Shown piece by piece: positions 48,337 to 57,661 of a stretch of 64,000 nt of DNA. The stretch's first letter is position 1, and each line of letters starts with the position of its first letter. Under the pieces are notes generated by a model. That model was not told the DNA's origin, did not search any database, and saw only the letters and a list, made by a program, of their open reading frames with translations. This stretch comes from CAWUEX02 sp038148375 (GTDB lineage: Bacteria > Pseudomonadota > Alphaproteobacteria > Rhodospirillales > Rhodospirillaceae), in the NCBI GenBank assembly GCA_038148375.1, contig JAYQVH010000005.1, positions 118,539-182,538 on the forward strand, written 5' to 3'. The position numbers were made by a program, and so were the translations under genes.

Positions 48337-49461
48337 CTAGCTGGCGGCACGCTGCTCGATGGCGAGTAACGCGTTGAGAACAGTCCGTTTTTTATCGAGA
48401 TGCACCGCATCCGCACGCTCGAACAGGCGCGCGACCTTTTCCCACACCTCCACCCATTGATCAAGGCCAGCCGAAGCGCTCAAGCGGTCGGAAATGGCGT
48501 GTTCTCCCGGCACGATTTCCGCCGTATGGGCCCATTCCCCTCGGGCGCCGGTGGTGACCATGCGGGCCAGCCACCAGGTCAAGAGCTCGGCCAGCGTGCG
48601 GAAGCCATCTCCCTTGAGCGCTGAGTCTGAGAGGGCGTGTGCCATGCCGATGTCCATTTTGGGCATGGTCGCCAGCACGCCGATGAGGCTGCGGAAGAGA
48701 TTGAGGCCGCCGGCGTCGGCGAGTTCAATCGCACGCCCGACAGAGCCCTCGGCCAGTACAGCCAGCGGATGAATATCCTTTGTCGCAATATCTGGGCGAT
48801 ACCGTCCGACCAGAGCTTCGACCGTTGCCGTTGCTAAAGGCGCCAGATCCAGGCGCCGGCAGCGCGAACGGATGGTCGGCAGCAGCCTGGCCGGATTGTG
48901 GGACACCAGAAAAATCAAAGCGCGCGCAGGCGGTTCCTCGAGCACTTTTAGCACCGCGTTCTCGGCATTGCGGTTCATCTCGTCGGCGGCGTCGATAATG
49001 ACCACGCGCCAGCCGCCTTCCGCCGGCGTGAGCCGCAGGAACTGGCCGATGCCGCGGACCTCGTTGACCGAGATCGTCGCCTTGCGCTTGGTCATCTTGG
49101 TGTCGGCCCAGGCCCGCTCAATGGCGCGGAAATCTCCATGTCCCTGCGCCGCGATGCGTTTGAACACGGGATGCTCGGCGGACATCTGCAAGGACAACGC
49201 GGCAGGAGCCTCGTCACCGAACAGACCGGGGCCCTCGTCAACCGGGTCTTTTTGAGAGAGCGCGAAGCGGGCCATGCGGTACGCCAGGGTTGCTTTGCCA
49301 ATGCCGCGTGGACCGCAGATCAGCCAGGCGTGGGCGAGCCGTCCAGACGTCCAGGCATTGAGGAAGTCGGTCTCGGCCTCCGCATGACCCGTGAAGTACG
49401 GATTGTCGCGGGGCAACGGGATGTCAAAGTCCGGTTCCGGTGCGCGGGTCTTTCTAGGCAT
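48337..49461 (-). CDS. holB: DNA polymerase III subunit delta'
   Basis: Clamp-loader subunit of 374 residues. It has the AAA+ P-loop GPRGIGKATLAY, VIIDAADEMNRNAENAVLKVLEEPP and the TIRSRC sensor motif. The usual four-cysteine zinc module is absent, as is common in this group. Its start overlaps the tmk stop by eight bases, and the tmk-holB-metG-tatD-MBL order is the standard alphaproteobacterial arrangement. Confidence 0.94.
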   Translation of the reverse strand: MPRKTRAPEPDFDIPLPRDNPYFTGHAEAETDFLNAWTSGRLAHAWLICGPRGIGKATLAYRMARFALSQKDPVDEGPGLFGDEAPAALSLQMSAEHPVFKRIAAQGHGDFRAIERAWADTKMTKRKATISVNEVRGIGQFLRLTPAEGGWRVVIIDAADEMNRNAENAVLKVLEEPPARALIFLVSHNPARLLPTIRSRCRRLDLAPLATATVEALVGRYRPDIATKDIHPLAVLAEGSVGRAIELADAGGLNLFRSLIGVLATMPKMDIGMAHALSDSALKGDGFRTLAELLTWWLARMVTTGARGEWAHTAEIVPGEHAISDRLSASAGLDQWVEVWEKVARLFERADAVHLDKKRTVLNALLAIEQRAAS

Positions 49462-50092
49462 TCGTCGACTTTAACACCGGAGTGACGGCTTCATTCAAGC
49501 GCGCGGCGACCTCAACTTCACTGCCCGACGCATCGATGACGCGGCAGCGACCGGACTCTGCCTCCGCGATCTCCATGAAACCTGCTCGTAAGCGTTCATG
49601 AAACGCGACGTCCATGTCTTCGTAGCGGCGTTCATCGCCGCCGCGCCCGGCCGCGCGCTTGAGTCCCTCCTCCACCGGCAGATCGAGGATCAGAGTCAAA
49701 TCCGGCTTGAACGATCCCAAGGTCACCGAATGAATGCGTGTGATGGCGTCACGTCCAAGGCCGTGGCCGTAGCCCTGATAGGCCATGGTTGAATCGGAGA
49801 AGCGGTCGCACAGCACGATTTTGCCCGCATTGAGAGCCGGCTTGATGGTGCGTTCGACGTGATCCCGGCGCGCCGCGTAATGCAGCAATGCTTCTGTCAT
49901 GCCGTCCCAGCGCTCGGGATCGCCCGTGACCAGTAACGCCCGGATGGCTTCCGCCCCCGGCGATCCTCCGGGTTCACGGGTTTGCAATACCGTGCGGCCG
50001 TCCGCTTCGAGCGACGCGGCCAGACGTTTGATCTGTGTCGATTTGCCGCTGCCCTCGCCGCCTTCAAAAGTGATGAACAGGCCCTTGCCCAC
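49454..50092 (-). CDS. tmk: Thymidylate kinase
   Basis: Phosphorylates dTMP to dTDP. The P-loop is FEGGEGSGKSTQ, the nucleoside site is DRFSDSTMAYQGYG, and the LID is RAAGRGGDERRYE. A GTG at 50092 gives 212 residues and the usual GKGLFITFEGG start, seven bases after the dacC stop. A longer reading would run back into dacC and is rejected. Confidence 0.94.
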   Translation of the reverse strand: MGKGLFITFEGGEGSGKSTQIKRLAASLEADGRTVLQTREPGGSPGAEAIRALLVTGDPERWDGMTEALLHYAARRDHVERTIKPALNAGKIVLCDRFSDSTMAYQGYGHGLGRDAITRIHSVTLGSFKPDLTLILDLPVEEGLKRAAGRGGDERRYEDMDVAFHERLRAGFMEIAEAESGRCRVIDASGSEVEVAARLNEAVTPVLKSTNA

Positions 50093-50099
50093 CGTCAGC

Positions 50100-51272
50100 T
50101 CAGCGTCCGCCGCCGGTGAAACCGAACAATATTTGCGAAGCGGCGGCCTTAACCCGTCCGCTAAAACCCAATTGGGCGACCGACGCGCCAGCGACGAGGT
50201 CGTATTCCAGCGGTTCCATTTCGTCACCGGAGACAACCAGTTTGGCAACCTTGGCCCCCTGCTCCACTGGAGCGGCAATCGGGCCTTCGTACACCGCTTT
50301 GACTTCGAGTGTCCGCCAGGCTTGGCGCGGGATGGTCACAGTGACGTCTTCCTCGATGATCAGCGGAATCGTCTCCTCAACGCCGAGCCAAACCTCTGCG
50401 TCGCTGACCATTTCTCCGGCGCGGAACAGATCTCTGTTGGTGAAATTGCGGAAGCCCCAGTCCATCAGCTTGGCTGTCTCCTCGGCGCGGGCCTGAGTGC
50501 TTTCCATGCCATTGGCGACAAGGACCAACCGGCGGCCATCGCGCAGGGCGGAGGCTGTCAGCCCGTAGCCCGCGGCGTCGGTGTGCCCGGTCTTAAGCCC
50601 GTCGGCGCCGCCCGGACGATAGAGCAACGGGTTGCGATTGAACTGCTTGATCTCGTTGAAGGTAAACTCCGTTTCCTGATAGAGCGAGTAGTACTCAGGA
50701 AAATCTGAAATGATGCGGCGCGTTAGGACTGCCAAGTCCGCCGCCGTCATATAGTGGTTTGGATCGGGCAAACCGGTCGCATTGGTGAAATTACTGCCGG
50801 TCAGGCCAAGTTCCCGCGCCCGTTCCGTCATTTCGATGGCAAAAGCCTCTTCGCTGCCGGCCATGTTTTCCGCCACCACGATGCAGGCATCGTTGCCTGA
50901 TTGTATGATAATTCCGCGCAGCAAATCCTCGACGCGAACCATGGTGTTCGGCTCAAGGAACATGGTCGAACCACCGGACGCCGCCCCGCCCTTCTCCCAC
51001 GCGTTTTCACTGACCATGAATTCGTCGTCCAGTGACAACGCTCCGGAATGAATCGCTTCGAACACCATGTAGGCCGTCATCAGCTTGGACATCGACGACG
51101 GTGGCATGCTCTCAGTGGCGTTACGCTGTTCCAGGGGTGTCCAGGTCGAGAAATCATACAGGACATACTCGCGGGCATTGATCTCGATCGCCCGCGCCGG
51201 TGCGGCGACAAGTACCAAAGCGGCAATCGCACAGCACAATGAGCGGAGTAAAAAAGTAGTTTGAACAGTCAT
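50100..51272 (-). CDS. dacC: D-alanyl-D-alanine carboxypeptidase (PBP5/6 family)
   Basis: Periplasmic enzyme that trims the terminal D-Ala of peptidoglycan. 390 residues from the ATG at 51272, with a signal peptide ending APARA. The penicillin-binding motifs are SSMSK (SxxK), SGNDA (SxN) and LKTGHT (KTG). A PBP5 C-terminal beta domain follows and the end has a short hydrophobic/amphipathic stretch for membrane attachment. The symbol is by family only; dacA would fit equally. Confidence 0.93.
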   Translation of the reverse strand: MTVQTTFLLRSLCCAIAALVLVAAPARAIEINAREYVLYDFSTWTPLEQRNATESMPPSSMSKLMTAYMVFEAIHSGALSLDDEFMVSENAWEKGGAASGGSTMFLEPNTMVRVEDLLRGIIIQSGNDACIVVAENMAGSEEAFAIEMTERARELGLTGSNFTNATGLPDPNHYMTAADLAVLTRRIISDFPEYYSLYQETEFTFNEIKQFNRNPLLYRPGGADGLKTGHTDAAGYGLTASALRDGRRLVLVANGMESTQARAEETAKLMDWGFRNFTNRDLFRAGEMVSDAEVWLGVEETIPLIIEEDVTVTIPRQAWRTLEVKAVYEGPIAAPVEQGAKVAKLVVSGDEMEPLEYDLVAGASVAQLGFSGRVKAAASQILFGFTGGGR

Positions 51273-51345
51273 GGCGGTAGGGTTTGACCTCCGATTGCGG
51301 CGATTGCATGACACGCCCGGTTCGGCGTGCCCAGTCTACGCCGGT

Positions 51346-52341
51346 CTATTCGTCGATAATGCGCGCGCCGTCATATCCTTGCGCGATCATGTCGGACAAC
51401 AGTTGCTGGGCCGTCGCTTCGTCGGGCAACGGGCCGATACGCACGCGATGGAATGTACGGCCGCCGACATCCGCCTGGGCCACAAACGCGTTGCCCATTT
51501 CGGACAGCTGGGCTTCGAGGCGGCGGGCATTGTTGAGATCGGTAAAAGCGCCGGCCTGAATATACAGCCCCGGCCCGGATGGCACGGGCAATGCAGCCAG
51601 CGCGACCGGCTCCGGCGCCACGGGCGTGGGCGGCGGCAGTGGAGTGCTCGTGATCGGGGCTGAAGCCACCTGCGCTGAAGAGGATTGAGCGACGGGCATT
51701 GGCTGAGCCGGCGGCGGCGCCAAGGACTCGGAAACGATTGTTCCGCGAGGCGCCGCCGTGACCGGCGGCATCTCCGCGGTGGTAAACGCACCGGTCGCGC
51801 CAAGAGCCATGTTTTTGAGGGTGAGCGAGTCCTCGGGCACCAGCTCGACACGGACTCTCGCGACGCCGTGCCGTTCAACATCGAGCAGCTGCGCCGCGCG
51901 GCGTGACAGATCGATGATCCGGCCTTCGACAAAGGGCCCGCGATCGTTGATCCGCAGTTTGATGGCACGGCCGTTTTCGAGGTTTGTGACTTGAACGACA
52001 CTCGGCATCGGGAGTGTTTTGTGCGCGGCGGTCAGCGCATTCATATCGTACTTCTCGCCGTTGGCCGTGCGTTTGCCGTGAAAGCCCGGGCCATACCACG
52101 ATGCGATCCCCTCCTCGCGGTAACCGAAGTCCTCCGCCGGGTAATACCAGATACCGGCGACCTCATAGGGATTGCCGACTTTGTAGATGGTGACGACATT
52201 GCCTCGCGGGTCGCGGCCAAATTGCAAGTGAGCCGGTAAGTCCGGATCGACCAGCGATTGCTTGCCGGTCGAACAGGCAGCCAGAATTGCGAGGATCGCA
52301 AAGGCGCCAAGCCTGCAGAACGCGTGTCGAATACCCCGCAT
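51346..52341 (-). CDS. rlpA: RlpA septal-ring lytic transglycosylase-like lipoprotein
   Basis: 331 residues. Lipobox LAACS near residue 22, then a double-psi beta-barrel (GIASWYGPGFHGKRTANGE, INDRGPFVEGRIIDLSR) that cuts naked glycan strands. A proline-rich linker leads to a C-terminal SPOR domain (YIQAGAFTDLNNARRLEAQL) that binds denuded septal peptidoglycan. It lies upstream of dacC on the same strand, with 73 bases between them. Confidence 0.94.
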   Translation of the reverse strand: MRGIRHAFCRLGAFAILAILAACSTGKQSLVDPDLPAHLQFGRDPRGNVVTIYKVGNPYEVAGIWYYPAEDFGYREEGIASWYGPGFHGKRTANGEKYDMNALTAAHKTLPMPSVVQVTNLENGRAIKLRINDRGPFVEGRIIDLSRRAAQLLDVERHGVARVRVELVPEDSLTLKNMALGATGAFTTAEMPPVTAAPRGTIVSESLAPPPAQPMPVAQSSSAQVASAPITSTPLPPPTPVAPEPVALAALPVPSGPGLYIQAGAFTDLNNARRLEAQLSEMGNAFVAQADVGGRTFHRVRIGPLPDEATAQQLLSDMIAQGYDGARIIDE

Positions 52342-52414
52342 TTTGTGGTCTACCCTTCGTCCGGTACAGGATATGGCATATTATTGGGGCGTACGCCGCA
52401 AAGCAAGGAATCGC

Positions 52415-53692
52415 CTACTCGGCTGGAGATATTGCCGGGTCCGCCCCGGCAACCTCGGTCTGCACGGCATCGAGCACGGCGCGGTTGGGATACCCATCGG
52501 CGGGCAAATTCGCTTCTTTTTGAAAGGCTTTAACGGCGGCCCGGGTCCGCGGCCCCGCCTGGCCGTCGGGCTCTCCCGTGTCGAACCCAAGGGCATTCAA
52601 TCCAGCTTGCAGTGCCGTAACATCATCCCGCGACAACGGTTCTTCTGCACGCCGCGGAGACTGCAAAGCGCCAATGCCGATCAGACGGTCGGCCAAATGA
52701 CCAACGGATATGGCGTACAGAAGCGATCGGTTCCAATTCATGATGGCATCAAAATTGCCGTAAACGAGGAACGCCGGTCCGCGAATGCCAGCGGGCAGGA
52801 TGACGGCTCCTTCGATCTGGGCGTTCGGCAGGTCGCGGCCATCGATCCGTCTCACCCCAATCGACTGCCACTCCGCCAACGGCTTTTTAAGGCGCAGATC
52901 GGCCAGGTCGAGATCGAAATCCTCCGGCAAACGAACCTCACGGCCCCACGTGTAATCGTTATCCCACCCTGACGAGCTCAGGTAGTTCGCGGCTGAGCCA
53001 AACACGTCCGGCAAGGTGCCCCAAATGTCCTTACGGCCGTCGCCATCTTCGTCGACGGCATGACGGGCAAACGTTGACGGCATGAATTGCGGCTGACCCA
53101 TTGCACCGGCCCAGGAGCCGACCATGTTCTCGCGCGCGATATGGCCGCCTTCGAGGACGGTCAACGCATCAAAGAGCTCGGCGCGAAAGAAAGCGCTGCG
53201 CCGTTCATCGAAGGCCAGGGTCGCCAACGCGTCGATAACGGGAAACCCGCCCAAGAATTGTCCGAAGTTCGTTTCCAGTCCCCAGAACGCGACGAGAAAG
53301 CGACCTTGAACGCCGTATCTAGCTTCAATCTTGTTGAGCAGATCGCGATGCTTTTTTAGAAGTGCGCCGCCTTCTTGAATACGTTTTTCCGACACGCGGG
53401 TGTCTAAGTAGCGCCAGAAGGTCTGAGTGAACTCCGGCTGTTGCCGGTCGAGCTCGATCACCCTGGGAATCGGTTCGACGCCGGCCAAAGCCGCCTCTAA
53501 CGTAGCGGCAGAAATACCGCGGGATTCCGCTTCTGTTGCAAGGTCGGCAAGCCACGTTTCGAAAGGGTCGCTGGGTGGCGACGGCGTATTCTCGGTTTCC
53601 TGCGCGGTGAGACCGCCTGACGCTCCGGCAGCAATCGCGACCGCGATCAAAAAAGCCCTAAAATTCAATAGCTTTTGCCCTTTTTCTGGCAT
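52415..53692 (-). CDS. mltB: Lytic murein transglycosylase (MltB family) with peptidoglycan-binding domain
   Basis: About 425 residues. A signal peptide (RAFLIAVAIAAGASGGLTAQ) is followed by the MltB catalytic domain: FWGLETNFGQFLGGF holds the catalytic glutamate, and MVGSWAGAMGQPQFMPS is the family hallmark. A PG_binding_1 domain ends the protein (LQAGLNALGFDTGEPDG). The ATG at 53692 is chosen because the GTG at 53743 would lengthen the leader; the ribosome-binding site is not decisive. First gene of the mltB-rlpA-dacC-tmk-holB run. Confidence 0.92.
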   Translation of the reverse strand: MPEKGQKLLNFRAFLIAVAIAAGASGGLTAQETENTPSPPSDPFETWLADLATEAESRGISAATLEAALAGVEPIPRVIELDRQQPEFTQTFWRYLDTRVSEKRIQEGGALLKKHRDLLNKIEARYGVQGRFLVAFWGLETNFGQFLGGFPVIDALATLAFDERRSAFFRAELFDALTVLEGGHIARENMVGSWAGAMGQPQFMPSTFARHAVDEDGDGRKDIWGTLPDVFGSAANYLSSSGWDNDYTWGREVRLPEDFDLDLADLRLKKPLAEWQSIGVRRIDGRDLPNAQIEGAVILPAGIRGPAFLVYGNFDAIMNWNRSLLYAISVGHLADRLIGIGALQSPRRAEEPLSRDDVTALQAGLNALGFDTGEPDGQAGPRTRAAVKAFQKEANLPADGYPNRAVLDAVQTEVAGADPAISPAE

Positions 53693-53916
53693 CCCCTGTC
53701 TTACCGCGAAGGCGGTGGCCTGAAAAGGTATAACTGCGGTCACGCCTTATGGCTTTGAAAGAGGCGCTGGTCTAAACTCAAACGTGTTGCATCGCGGTAT
53801 GAAATCGCATTTATTTCAAGCCGTTGGCGGTGTCCGGAGCTGGAAAATCCGATGCAGCCACCGGGGCGTAATTCCGCGGTCCAGATCAGACTGCGTTGAG
53901 CAAGGGGTAGGAACAC

Positions 53917-55056
53917 ATGGACGGTCAGGAAGAAGTCGCTGTTGAGGCAGCAGCGGAAAGCGGCGGTTTTCTCTCCGAATGGTTTTTCAACATGTTCGCG
54001 GCGACATTGGACCTTCAGGCCCAGTCACCGACGTTCATCCTTCTCTACCTCGGCATTGTATTCGGCCTGGTTATCCTACGTGTGTATTTCTATGACCCGA
54101 TCAAAACACTCGGCGTCATCGGTCTTTATATCTACTCCGGCATTCAATCTTACGCGCTGTTTAGCGGATCGCCCCTTATCCTAGAGGCTGCCACCGCAAG
54201 CTGGGTCGCGACCGGCATGACCATGTGGTACGCCTTTTTGTTCACGGTTGTCTTGGTTTGGGGTGTCTCCAGGGTATTCGAGGTTATTTATTCGACACTG
54301 CTCGCCGTCGGTTTGGGTGCGGCCCTCAGCTATCTGAACCCGATTAAACTGCTGAACCTCGTCCGCAAGAGCGAAGCCGAACTCGACGAAATCGAAGACG
54401 CCTTCAACGCCGGGTCAGCCAAGGATCCCAAGCGCCAGAAGACAGCCATTATGATGACGGACATCGTCGGCTACAGTAAACAAATGGGCACCGACGAAGC
54501 CGGCATTTACAAGAAGCTGCAAATCCACAACGAAATCCTGCGCAACCAGATCGTGCGCAATCGTGGCACGATCATTAAGACGATCGGCGACGCCTTCATG
54601 GTTAAATTCCGAAGCGCCACCAATACCGTTCGGTGCGCCATGGATATTCAGAAAGCGATTGGTGAATACAACAAAACCAAGACCCCGGACGACCAATTCC
54701 ATGTGCGCATCGGTTGCCACATGGGGGAAGTCATGCTCACCGGCACTGACGTGTTTGGCGAAGGGGTGAATATTGCAGCTGGTATCGAGCCTAAAGCGGA
54801 CGCTGACGGCATTCTGGTGTCTGAAGTGATTCAGCAGGAAGCGAAGAATAAGTTCCCTGCCCACTTCGTTAGCGTTGGCCGCCAGCCGATGAAAAACATC
54901 GCCCAGCCACCCGAACTGTTTAAGGTCTTCCCCCTCGAAGACACAGCCGCGAAACCGACCGGCGGCGGCGGCGGCACCGTCAAAGTACCGGCCTCCGGCG
55001 GCGGTGGCGGTGGTGGCGCACCCGCAGGTGGCGGCGGCGGCACGTTCAAAATCTAA
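53917..55056 (+). CDS. Membrane adenylate cyclase (class III) with glycine-rich C-terminal tail
   Basis: 379 residues. N-terminal part has three to four membrane helices (about 40-60, 68-90, 108-150). The class III cyclase domain (about 170-345) has both metal aspartates (MMTDIVGYS and TIGDAF), the adenine-selecting lysine (IIKTIGDA) and aspartate (TDVFGEGVN). The transition-state arginine usually in VNxAAR is replaced: the sequence reads VNIAAGIEP. A low-complexity tail of repeated GGGGG ends in TFKI. It is eight bases ahead of an ABC substrate-binding gene. Confidence 0.88.
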   Translation: MDGQEEVAVEAAAESGGFLSEWFFNMFAATLDLQAQSPTFILLYLGIVFGLVILRVYFYDPIKTLGVIGLYIYSGIQSYALFSGSPLILEAATASWVATGMTMWYAFLFTVVLVWGVSRVFEVIYSTLLAVGLGAALSYLNPIKLLNLVRKSEAELDEIEDAFNAGSAKDPKRQKTAIMMTDIVGYSKQMGTDEAGIYKKLQIHNEILRNQIVRNRGTIIKTIGDAFMVKFRSATNTVRCAMDIQKAIGEYNKTKTPDDQFHVRIGCHMGEVMLTGTDVFGEGVNIAAGIEPKADADGILVSEVIQQEAKNKFPAHFVSVGRQPMKNIAQPPELFKVFPLEDTAAKPTGGGGGTVKVPASGGGGGGGAPAGGGGGTFKI

Positions 55057-55064
55057 TCTGACCG

Positions 55065-56099
55065 ATGACATTCAAAGCGACAGCCCGAAAACATGGCGCA
55101 TGGTTCGGGGCGCTGGTCTGCGCCGTATTGTCGTTGTATGCGGCACGTTCGGCATACAGTGCCGACAAGGTCTCATTCGGCACAGACTGGCGCGCCCAAG
55201 CGGAGCACGGTGGATTTTACCAGGCCCAGGCTCTCGGCCTGTATGACGATGCGGACTTGGAGGTCACCATTCGTCAGGGCGGCCCTCAAATTAACCATTC
55301 TCAGCTTCTTGCCGCCGGCCGTCTCGATTTCGGCATGTCTCCGAACTCGTTTATTCCGCTGAATTTCGCCTTTCAGGAGATTCCGGTCGTCGCCGTTGCG
55401 GCGATGTTCCAGAAAGACCCTGCCGTTCTCATTGCCCATGCGGCGCGCGGACATGAAACGTTGGCAGACCTGAAAGGCGAGCGGATCATGATATCACCGG
55501 ACACGCGCATCGGGTTCTGGCGGTTTCTCAAAGTCCGCTTCGGCTTTACCGACACTCAAATCGCGCCGTACACGTTCAACATCGCTCCTTTCCTGGCCGA
55601 TCCGACCGCCGTCCAGCAGGGCTACCTGACAAGCGAGCCTTTCCTGATCCGCAACGCCGACGTGCAGCCAGACGTGTTCCTCCTCGCCGACTCCGGGTAC
55701 GCCAGCTACGCCGCCGTGATTCAAACATCTCAGCGCATGATCGACCGCAACCCTGACCTTGTGCAGCGTTTTGTCGATGCCAGCATTCGCGGCTGGTACA
55801 GCTTTCTGTACGACGACCCCTCGCCGGCCTATGCATTGATCAAGCGCGACAATCCGGACATGACGGACGAATTGCTTGCATATGGACACGAGATGTTGCG
55901 GCGATACGGATTGGTGGATAGCGGCGACGCAGCCCGGTACGGCATCGGCGCGATGACGCAGGACAGATGGCGGGCCTTCTTCGACATCATGGCCGAGGAC
56001 AACGTCTATCCGGCGGATCTCGATTTCACCAAGGCTTACACATTGCAATTCGTCGGCAACCAGGTCGGCATGGATATGGTCCGCCGGGGCGCCAATTAG
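55065..56099 (+). CDS. ABC transporter substrate-binding protein (NMT1/THI5-like)
   Basis: 344 residues with a signal peptide ending near SAYSA. The SBP fold of the ThiY/SsuA/TauA type begins VSFGTDWRAQAEHGGFYQA, then LAAGRLDFGMSPNSFIPLNF and LADLKGERIMISPD. ThiY-like proteins bind pyrimidine thiamin precursors; others bind sulfonates or nitriles. The sequence does not decide. It is followed after six bases by the ATPase gene. Confidence 0.88.
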   Translation: MTFKATARKHGAWFGALVCAVLSLYAARSAYSADKVSFGTDWRAQAEHGGFYQAQALGLYDDADLEVTIRQGGPQINHSQLLAAGRLDFGMSPNSFIPLNFAFQEIPVVAVAAMFQKDPAVLIAHAARGHETLADLKGERIMISPDTRIGFWRFLKVRFGFTDTQIAPYTFNIAPFLADPTAVQQGYLTSEPFLIRNADVQPDVFLLADSGYASYAAVIQTSQRMIDRNPDLVQRFVDASIRGWYSFLYDDPSPAYALIKRDNPDMTDELLAYGHEMLRRYGLVDSGDAARYGIGAMTQDRWRAFFDIMAEDNVYPADLDFTKAYTLQFVGNQVGMDMVRRGAN

Positions 56100-56105
56100 G
56101 CCGGC

Positions 56106-56870
56106 ATGACGAACCCGTCACCTTCCGCCGCCATCGAATTTTCCGGCGTCAGCAAAACATTCTCCAATGGCACTCATGCCGTCGCGCCTGTGAGCCTGAA
56201 TATCGCCCAGGGTGAATTCGTTTCGCTGGTCGGGCCATCGGGTTGCGGTAAATCCACATTGCTCAGGCTCGCCGCCGGATTGTCGGCAGCGACGACCGGA
56301 ACAATTGCAATCGGTTCGAAGCCTCAGCCGGAAATCGGGTTCGTGTTCCAAGAACCCACCCTGATGCCCTGGGCCACCGTGACCGAGAACGTCCTGCTGC
56401 CGGTGGAACTGAAAGGACGCACGGCAGACAGCCGGACACGGGCAGCGGACGCAATCGAGTTGGTGGGTTTGACTGAGTTTGCATCGGCGTATCCACGAGA
56501 ACTCTCGGGCGGTATGAAGATGCGGGTCTCGATTGCCCGCGCCTTAATAATGCAGCCTGATCTCCTCCTGCTGGATGAGCCTTTCGCCGCGCTCGACGAA
56601 TTCACCCGAGCCAAGCTAAACGAAGATCTGCTGGCTCTTTGGGAAGATCAACGCTGGACGGCCGTATTCGTCACTCATAGCATCCGCGAAGCGGCTTACC
56701 TGTCGGACAGAATCGTCGTGATGTCTCCGCGGCCCGGCCGGATCATTGCCGACGTCTCCGTTCCGTTTCCTCACCCGCGGCGCCTCGCGCTCCGAGATGA
56801 TCATGCCTTTACGGACTTCTGCGCAGGCATTGCCACAACTTTGGGCGAAGCCCTGATGGACATTGCATGA
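56106..56870 (+). CDS. ABC transporter ATP-binding protein
   Basis: 254 residues. Walker A GPSGCGKSTLLR, Q-loop FQEPTLMPW, signature LSGGMKMRVSIARAL, Walker B LLLLDEPFAALDE and the switch histidine VTHSIREA are all intact. It belongs to the nitrate/sulfonate/taurine-type ATPases. It overlaps the permease start by four bases (ATGA) and energises the importer with its neighbours. Confidence 0.95.
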   Translation: MTNPSPSAAIEFSGVSKTFSNGTHAVAPVSLNIAQGEFVSLVGPSGCGKSTLLRLAAGLSAATTGTIAIGSKPQPEIGFVFQEPTLMPWATVTENVLLPVELKGRTADSRTRAADAIELVGLTEFASAYPRELSGGMKMRVSIARALIMQPDLLLLDEPFAALDEFTRAKLNEDLLALWEDQRWTAVFVTHSIREAAYLSDRIVVMSPRPGRIIADVSVPFPHPRRLALRDDHAFTDFCAGIATTLGEALMDIA

Positions 56871-57655
56871 TCGCCGCATTGACTCGTTCGATCCTGCCCC
56901 TGGTGTTCGGCATGGCCGTTCTTGGTCTATGGCAGGCCTTGGTCGTGCTGAACGACGTGCCTCCGTACATTCTGCCAGCGCCCAGTGATATCGCATTTTC
57001 CTTATGGGTCGACGGGCCGGGTTTGCTGAGTGCGCTGGCGGTGACCTTGCAAGTCACCCTCGCCGCCCTTCTGTTGGCGTGCCTGACCGGCACCGGCCTC
57101 GCTGTGCTGCTCGTGCAGTCCGATACTCTCGAACGAATGCTGATGCCGTACGCGGTATTCCTACAAGTCACGCCGATTGTCACCGTCGCTCCGTTCATCA
57201 TCATTTGGGTCGATTCCGTTTTCGTTGTACTGCTGATCCTGGCGTGGATGGCCGCCGTATTCCCGATCATTTCAAACACGCTACTCGGTCTTAAAAGCGC
57301 CGACCGGAATCTAAGAGATCTGTTCCGCCTGTACGGCGCGACCCGAGCTCAAACTTTGCGGCGTCTGCTGATTCCGTCCGCCCTGCCCTATTTCCTCGGC
57401 GGCTTGAGAATCAGCGGGGGTCTCGCCTTGATCGGCACCGTGGTTGCGGAAATGGTGGCCGGCACCAGCGGGCAAAGCTCTGGACTGGCCGCGCGTCTGC
57501 TCGAGGCCAGCTACCGGCTTGAACTGGCGCGCGCGCTGGCCTGTTTCGTGCTACTCAGTGTGACCGGTTACGCCCTTTATGGAGCGCTCAACTGGGTGTC
57601 ACATCGTCTGTTGCGGCATTGGCATGACAGCGTCCTCGATAACACACAAGGGTAG
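56867..57655 (+). CDS. ABC transporter permease
   Basis: 262 residues with about six membrane helices. The EAA loop that contacts the ATPase reads FRLYGATRAQTLRRLLIPSA. Binding-protein-dependent permease of the SsuC/TauC/ThiX kind. It starts within the ATPase stop and is followed after six bases by the pyruvyl-transferase-family gene. Confidence 0.94.
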   Translation: MIAALTRSILPLVFGMAVLGLWQALVVLNDVPPYILPAPSDIAFSLWVDGPGLLSALAVTLQVTLAALLLACLTGTGLAVLLVQSDTLERMLMPYAVFLQVTPIVTVAPFIIIWVDSVFVVLLILAWMAAVFPIISNTLLGLKSADRNLRDLFRLYGATRAQTLRRLLIPSALPYFLGGLRISGGLALIGTVVAEMVAGTSGQSSGLAARLLEASYRLELARALACFVLLSVTGYALYGALNWVSHRLLRHWHDSVLDNTQG

Positions 57656-57661
57656 AACTCG

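Noticed and set aside
49899..50708. Plus-strand ORF spanning tmk and dacC
   Set aside because: Crosses two conserved minus-strand genes; composition is that of a shadow frame.
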